Positions 4,637 through 8,043 of a stretch of 8,043 bases of DNA are shown piece after piece. The stretch comes from Beijerinckiaceae bacterium (GTDB lineage Bacteria; Pseudomonadota; Alphaproteobacteria; Rhizobiales; Beijerinckiaceae): contig DAIESR010000373.1 of assembly GCA_027346205.1 (NCBI GenBank), positions 1 to 8,043 on the forward strand, read 5' to 3'. Position numbers and translations under genes: made by a program. The notes under the pieces are model-generated. The model had not been told where the DNA came from and did not search any database. It saw only the letters and a program-made list of their open reading frames with translations. The first letter of the stretch is position 1. Each line of letters opens with the position of its first letter.

Positions 4637-6985
4637 ATGCTTAATGCAGCGACAGAGAAAACGCCTAGCGTGCCTGAGGAATCCACGGGCGTATCGGCCC
4701 AGGATTTGCCCTTGCAGCTTGCCCTGACGGCGGCTTTGGAACGGATGAACGCTGGTGACTCGATAGGTGCGCTGGCGCATCTTCAGCCGGTTGAGGCGCT
4801 CGCCAGCACCCGCGACATTGCGAGTTATGTCTTCGGTCTGTTTTATTTCAACACCGGGGAGACAGAGCGGGCGCTTGTATGGTTCGACCGCGCTTTGCAT
4901 ATGAACCCGAATTTTCCACAGGCGCTTACCGGCCGCGCTGTGGCTCTGCAAAGAGTAGGGCGGCCCGAGGAGGCGCTCGGCGCGCTCGAAGCGATCCTGC
5001 GGCTCGAACCGGCCGACCATGAGGCCCTGTACATGAGCGGGGTCATTCTCCACGGTCTCGATCGATGGCAGGAGGCGCTTTCCGCCTATGATGCGGCGCT
5101 GCGCCAAAAACCGGATTATCGCGAGGCCTTGACCAATCGTGGCGTGCTGCTGGAGCAGATCGGCCAGTTTGAGCCGGCTTTGGCGTCTTTCGATGCCGCA
5201 CTCGCATTGGGCTTGGAAGATACGACGGTGCATTTCAACCGCGGCTCCGTGCTGCAAAGGCTTGGCCGTTTTGAAGAGGCGCTCGCCGCCTATGATCATC
5301 TGCGCGCGCTCGGCGCGGCGGACCCGGAAACCGAGCTCAATCGCGGCAATGTGCTGCAAAAGCTCGGTCGCCTTGCGGAAGCGGTCGCCGGCTATGACGC
5401 GGCGCTGAAGCTGCGGCCGCTCTATCCGCAAGCGCTCTACAATCGTGGGATTGCGCTCCATAGACTCGGCTGTTCGGTCGAGGCGCTTGAGTCTTTCGAT
5501 GCGGCGCTCGCGCTCAAGCCCGTCTATCCGGAGGCTTTGTGCAATCGCGGAAATGTGCTCAATGAACTGCGTCGCTATGCCGAGGCGCTCAGCTCTTACG
5601 AGGCCGCTTTGCGCTTGCGCCCGGATTTTGCCCAGGCCCAGATCAATCGCGCCAATGTGCTTTTCGAGAGTGGGCGCTACGAGGAGGCTATCGAGAACAG
5701 CACCCGGATTCTTTTGAACGAGTCCGACCATCCGCAGGCGCTTTGTGTCCGCGGCGCGGCTCTACATCGGCTAGACCGTTTCGAAGAGGCGCTCGAAGCG
5801 CTCGATCATGCCTTGCGCTCGCGGCCAGAATTTCCAGAAGCCTGGCTCAATCGCGGCAATGTTCAGCAGGAACTCGGGCAGCTTGAGGCGGCGTTGGAAA
5901 GCTATGATCGGGCGCTCGCGTTTCGTCCGAACTATGCCGAAGTCCTGTCGAGCCGCGGCGTGGCTTTGAAGGAACTCGGGTTTTTGAGCGAAGCGCTCGC
6001 CTCATTCGATGAAGCCTTGAGGCTGAAGCCCGATTTCCCGGATGCACGCAACAACTTGGCCGGTGCGCTCTTGCTCGGCGGCGATCTGAAACAAGGTTTC
6101 GATGCCTATGAAAGCCGCTGGGACCGCAGTAACGCTCCGCGCAAAACGCTCTATTCGTCGCTCCCGACATGGCGCGGCGAACCGCTCGCGGGCCGGCGCA
6201 TTCTCGTTTGGGATGAGCAGGGGCTCGGCGATCTCATCCAATTCTCCCGTTATCTGCCGATGCTTGCCGATCTCGGCGCCGAGGTGACGCTGCTCAGCCG
6301 CCCCGCTATGTTCCCCCTGCTCGGCACGCTTCCACGCGTGCCGCATTTCATCGAAGCTGTCGCCGACGAAGGCGCCTACGATTATCAGATCGCCCTGATG
6401 AGTCTGCCGCATGCATTTGGCACCACGCTTGGGTCCATCCCGGCGCAGCTTCCCTATCTCTATGCCGAGCCGCAGCGCGTCGCGCATTGGGCGTCGCGCA
6501 TTGGCGGTGGTGGCTTTCGCATCGGCATATGCTGGCATGGCAATGCGAAGATTAATCTTGAAAGAAGCATCCCCTTAACGGCCTTCGCGCCGCTGGCGGC
6601 GATCGAAGGGGTGCGGCTGATCAGCCTGATGCGCGAGGCCGACGGAGATGCCAATGCCCGTTCGTCGGCTGTTCCGATCGAGACGCTTGGGCCGGATTTC
6701 GACGCGGGACCGCATGCATTCCTGGATGCGGCGGCGGCGATGGCGCATCTTGATTTGATCGTCACTTCGGACACGGCGATCGCCCATCTCGCCGGCGCGC
6801 TCGGCCGGCCGACCTATGTGGCGCTGAAACGCGTGCCCGATTGGCGCTGGCTGATGAAGGGCGAGCGCTCACCCTGGTATCCAACCCTGCGCCTTTACCG
6901 CCAGACCGACCGCGGCGACTGGCGACCTGTGTTCGACAGGATTGCTGCCTGCGTCGAGGAGCGCATGCATTTTCCGAAAGATTGA
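4637..6985 (+). CDS. TPR-repeat protein with C-terminal GT9-like glycosyltransferase domain
   Basis: This 782-residue protein has three parts: a short N-terminal lead (1-60), a TPR superhelix (61 to about 496) and a glycosyltransferase-like domain (about 508-777). The TPR units follow a strict 34-residue step from residue 61 to 468, with a partial thirteenth reaching about 496; a typical unit is xALxNRGNVLxELGRxxEALxSYDxALxLxPDY. The C-terminal part has WRGEPLAGRRILVWDEQGLGD (512-532), ICWHGN (631-636), RSIPL (643-647), SDTAIAHLAGALGRPTYVAL (711-730) and PDWRW (734-738). This is the pattern of the widespread TPR plus heptosyltransferase-like (GT9, COG0859-type) proteins. These are presumed to transfer sugars to proteins or surface glycans, with TPRs for partner binding; substrate and sugar donor are unknown. 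No signal peptide is seen, so it is probably cytoplasmic. ATG 4637 is the first possible start because TGA lies at 4631-4633; the Shine-Dalgarno is weak. No glycan genes are adjacent. Confidence 0.88.
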   Translation: MLNAATEKTPSVPEESTGVSAQDLPLQLALTAALERMNAGDSIGALAHLQPVEALASTRDIASYVFGLFYFNTGETERALVWFDRALHMNPNFPQALTGRAVALQRVGRPEEALGALEAILRLEPADHEALYMSGVILHGLDRWQEALSAYDAALRQKPDYREALTNRGVLLEQIGQFEPALASFDAALALGLEDTTVHFNRGSVLQRLGRFEEALAAYDHLRALGAADPETELNRGNVLQKLGRLAEAVAGYDAALKLRPLYPQALYNRGIALHRLGCSVEALESFDAALALKPVYPEALCNRGNVLNELRRYAEALSSYEAALRLRPDFAQAQINRANVLFESGRYEEAIENSTRILLNESDHPQALCVRGAALHRLDRFEEALEALDHALRSRPEFPEAWLNRGNVQQELGQLEAALESYDRALAFRPNYAEVLSSRGVALKELGFLSEALASFDEALRLKPDFPDARNNLAGALLLGGDLKQGFDAYESRWDRSNAPRKTLYSSLPTWRGEPLAGRRILVWDEQGLGDLIQFSRYLPMLADLGAEVTLLSRPAMFPLLGTLPRVPHFIEAVADEGAYDYQIALMSLPHAFGTTLGSIPAQLPYLYAEPQRVAHWASRIGGGGFRIGICWHGNAKINLERSIPLTAFAPLAAIEGVRLISLMREADGDANARSSAVPIETLGPDFDAGPHAFLDAAAAMAHLDLIVTSDTAIAHLAGALGRPTYVALKRVPDWRWLMKGERSPWYPTLRLYRQTDRGDWRPVFDRIAACVEERMHFPKD
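4817..6040 (+). repeat. Twelve tandem 102-bp TPR-coding units
   Basis: Residues 61-468 of the TPR protein divide into twelve consecutive 34-residue units with no insertion or deletion. The repeat is therefore an uninterrupted 102-bp period in the DNA. Short sequences such as AATCGCGGCAATGT recur at the same phase in several units, while the remaining bases have drifted. Confidence 0.8.
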
Positions 6986-7014
6986 GCGCCGAACGCTCCG
7001 ATGGACGCGGCGCT
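6985..7014. terminator. Possible hairpin terminator between converging genes
   Basis: AGCGCCG (6985-6991) pairs with CGGCGCT (7008-7014) around a 16-base loop, starting at the last base of the TPR gene's stop codon. A weak T-rich patch (CTCTTGCATTTT) ends at 7030. The loop is long and the T-run poor, so this is only a candidate for the 55-base gap between two convergent genes. Confidence 0.3.
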
Positions 7015-7040
7015 GCCGCTCTTGCATTTTATCTGATGCT

Positions 7041-8042
7041 CTAGACGCATTGCTGCGAGGATGGCGCGAGCAATGTTCGGATCTTCTGAGAGAGGCTCGC
7101 GCGTCCGAAGGGCTTGGCGATCAAAAGAATACCGCCATCCGCTCTTGTGCGATCCATGAGATCGTCCTGCGCATAGCCGGTCGTCAACAGGACTTTGAGC
7201 TGTGGGCGCAGACGCAGCGCTTCATGCGCGAGTTCCTGACCGGTCATCCCCGGCAGGCCGATATCGCTGAAGAGCAGATCGATCGCCGCATCGGTCCGCA
7301 GCATGTCGAGTGCCGCTTTCGCGCTGGATGCCTCGATCGCGCAAAAGCCCAGTTCCTTCAAAATCTCGGCGGAATAGGTCCGTACATCCTGATCGTCTTC
7401 GACGACCAATATGGTGCCTTTTCCTGGTTCGCGCGCAGGCTCCTGCATTTCGGCCGGCGCGCTTGCCGTAAGATCGTCATGCGCGGCGCGCGGCAAATAG
7501 AGTTCTACCGTCGTGCTCTTGCCCGGTTTGCTGCGGATCTGGACATGGCCGCCGATCTGCTTGACGAAACCGTAGACTTGGCTGAGCCCGAGGCCTGTGC
7601 CTTGCCCGACGGGCTTGGTCGAGAAGAAGGGCTCGAAGACGCGCTCCAGCACGTGCTCCTCTATGCCCTGGCCGGTGTCGGTGAGCGTCAGCATCACATA
7701 TTGGCCGGGCTCGATCTGCTGATCGCCGGCGCCTTGCGGCTGCTCGATGTTGCAATTGCGGGCCACGATGGTGAGGTGACCGCGTCCCTCCATGGCATCG
7801 CGCGCATTGATCGCTATGTTGAGAATTGCATTGTCCAATTGGTTCACATCGGCGAAGGCGGGCCACAGGCCGGGAGCAATATTAGTCGTCACCTCTATGT
7901 TTTCGCCGAGGGTACGCTCTAGAAGATCCGACATGGAGCCCAATAGGGTGACGACATCGGTCGCCCGCGGGTCCAGCGGCTGGCGACGTGAAAAGACCAG
8001 CAGTCTTTGGGTCAGGATGGCGCCGCGATTGGCCGCGTCATA
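7041..8042 (-). CDS. Hybrid sensor histidine kinase with C-terminal receiver, 5' part outside window
   Basis: The frame is open to the right edge, so the 333 residues seen are only the C-terminal part. Numbered from the edge, residues 1-33 (GAILTQRLLVFSRRQPLDP) are the end of a HisKA dimerisation helix pair; the phospho-accepting His is outside. HATPase_c follows with the N-box NAILNIAINARDAME (about 71-85), G1 box DTGQGI, F-box FEPFFSTK and G2 box GQGTGLGLSQVYGF (about 146-159). A linker then leads to a receiver domain starting TILVVEDD (about 210-217), with phospho-accepting Asp at about 260 in SDIGLPGM, TTGYA near 287 and the conserved Lys in AKPF at about 310. All catalytic residues in view are intact. 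A TTG at 7943 could be mistaken for a start, but the coherent HisKA sequence before it rules that out. The fused receiver suggests phosphorelay or feedback control. Signal and target are unknown; sensor domains lie outside the window. Confidence 0.92.
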   Translation of the reverse strand, partial: YDAANRGAILTQRLLVFSRRQPLDPRATDVVTLLGSMSDLLERTLGENIEVTTNIAPGLWPAFADVNQLDNAILNIAINARDAMEGRGHLTIVARNCNIEQPQGAGDQQIEPGQYVMLTLTDTGQGIEEHVLERVFEPFFSTKPVGQGTGLGLSQVYGFVKQIGGHVQIRSKPGKSTTVELYLPRAAHDDLTASAPAEMQEPAREPGKGTILVVEDDQDVRTYSAEILKELGFCAIEASSAKAALDMLRTDAAIDLLFSDIGLPGMTGQELAHEALRLRPQLKVLLTTGYAQDDLMDRTRADGGILLIAKPFGRASLSQKIRTLLAPSSQQCV

Positions 8043-8043
8043 A

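Noticed and set aside
4526..5731. Open frame of 401 codons on the minus strand, opposite the TPR array
   Set aside because: It mirrors the 102-bp repeats of the TPR gene and has a repetitive Arg/Leu/Gln-rich product; the plus strand is clearly the coding one.
6942..7922. Open frame of 326 codons on the + strand, opposite the histidine kinase
   Set aside because: The minus strand encodes intact HATPase and receiver motifs; the plus-strand product shows no family features.
7041..7943. Taking the kinase as a complete 300-residue protein starting at TTG 7943
   Set aside because: The frame continues to the right edge and the extra 33 codons read as the end of a HisKA domain, so the gene is truncated by the window and does not start at this TTG.

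Overview
The window looks like a chromosome segment from an alphaproteobacterium of the order Hyphomicrobiales (Rhizobiales), possibly near Beijerinckiaceae/Methylocystaceae. The evidence is GC-rich coding DNA, the alphaproteobacterial character of PrmC, HrcA and the hybrid kinase, and dispersed palindromes of the 'CCCTCATCCG ... CTTCTCCCGC-GCGGGAGAAG' type that I recall from Rhizobiales genomes. The family-level placement is a guess. Two genes are cut by the window edges: prmC on the left and a hybrid histidine kinase on the right.

Layout: (1) 3-833 +, prmC, the release-factor glutamine methyltransferase, with its N-terminus outside the window. (2) 834-3286, an accessory stretch. It holds three clear copies and one decayed copy of a mosaic palindromic repeat, a small three-helix membrane protein with a Gly/Asn-rich tail (1102-1668 -), a DUF559 (Vsr/PD-(D/E)XK-like) nuclease gene (2146-2508 +) bounded by exact 15-bp direct repeats, a remnant of a second copy of that cassette's left end beside prmC (877-940), and a solitary ThsB/MTH538-type TIR-like gene (2717-3178 +). 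(3) 3287-4387 -, hrcA, the heat-shock repressor. (4) 4637-6985 +, a 782-residue protein with twelve unbroken 34-residue TPR units fused to a GT9-like glycosyltransferase domain, divergent from hrcA. (5) 7041 to the right edge, -, the C-terminal part of a hybrid sensor kinase (end of HisKA, HATPase_c, receiver), convergent with the TPR gene.

prmC, hrcA, the TPR-glycosyltransferase and the kinase are ordinary chromosomal genes and show no common pathway. The partners I would expect beside them (grpE after hrcA, rph opposite it, the usual genes after prmC) are absent, so the 834-3286 stretch looks like an insertion-prone junction. The strongest candidate for something little described is the DUF559 gene packaged with a REP-like repeat family. 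The repeat box bounds the gene on both sides and supplies its stop codon, and a decayed sister copy lies 1.2 kb away, which recalls REP/RAYT systems but with a different nuclease. The second candidate is the ThsB-like TIR gene. It has no ThsA partner in view and carries Gln where the family's WxxxE glutamate would be expected.
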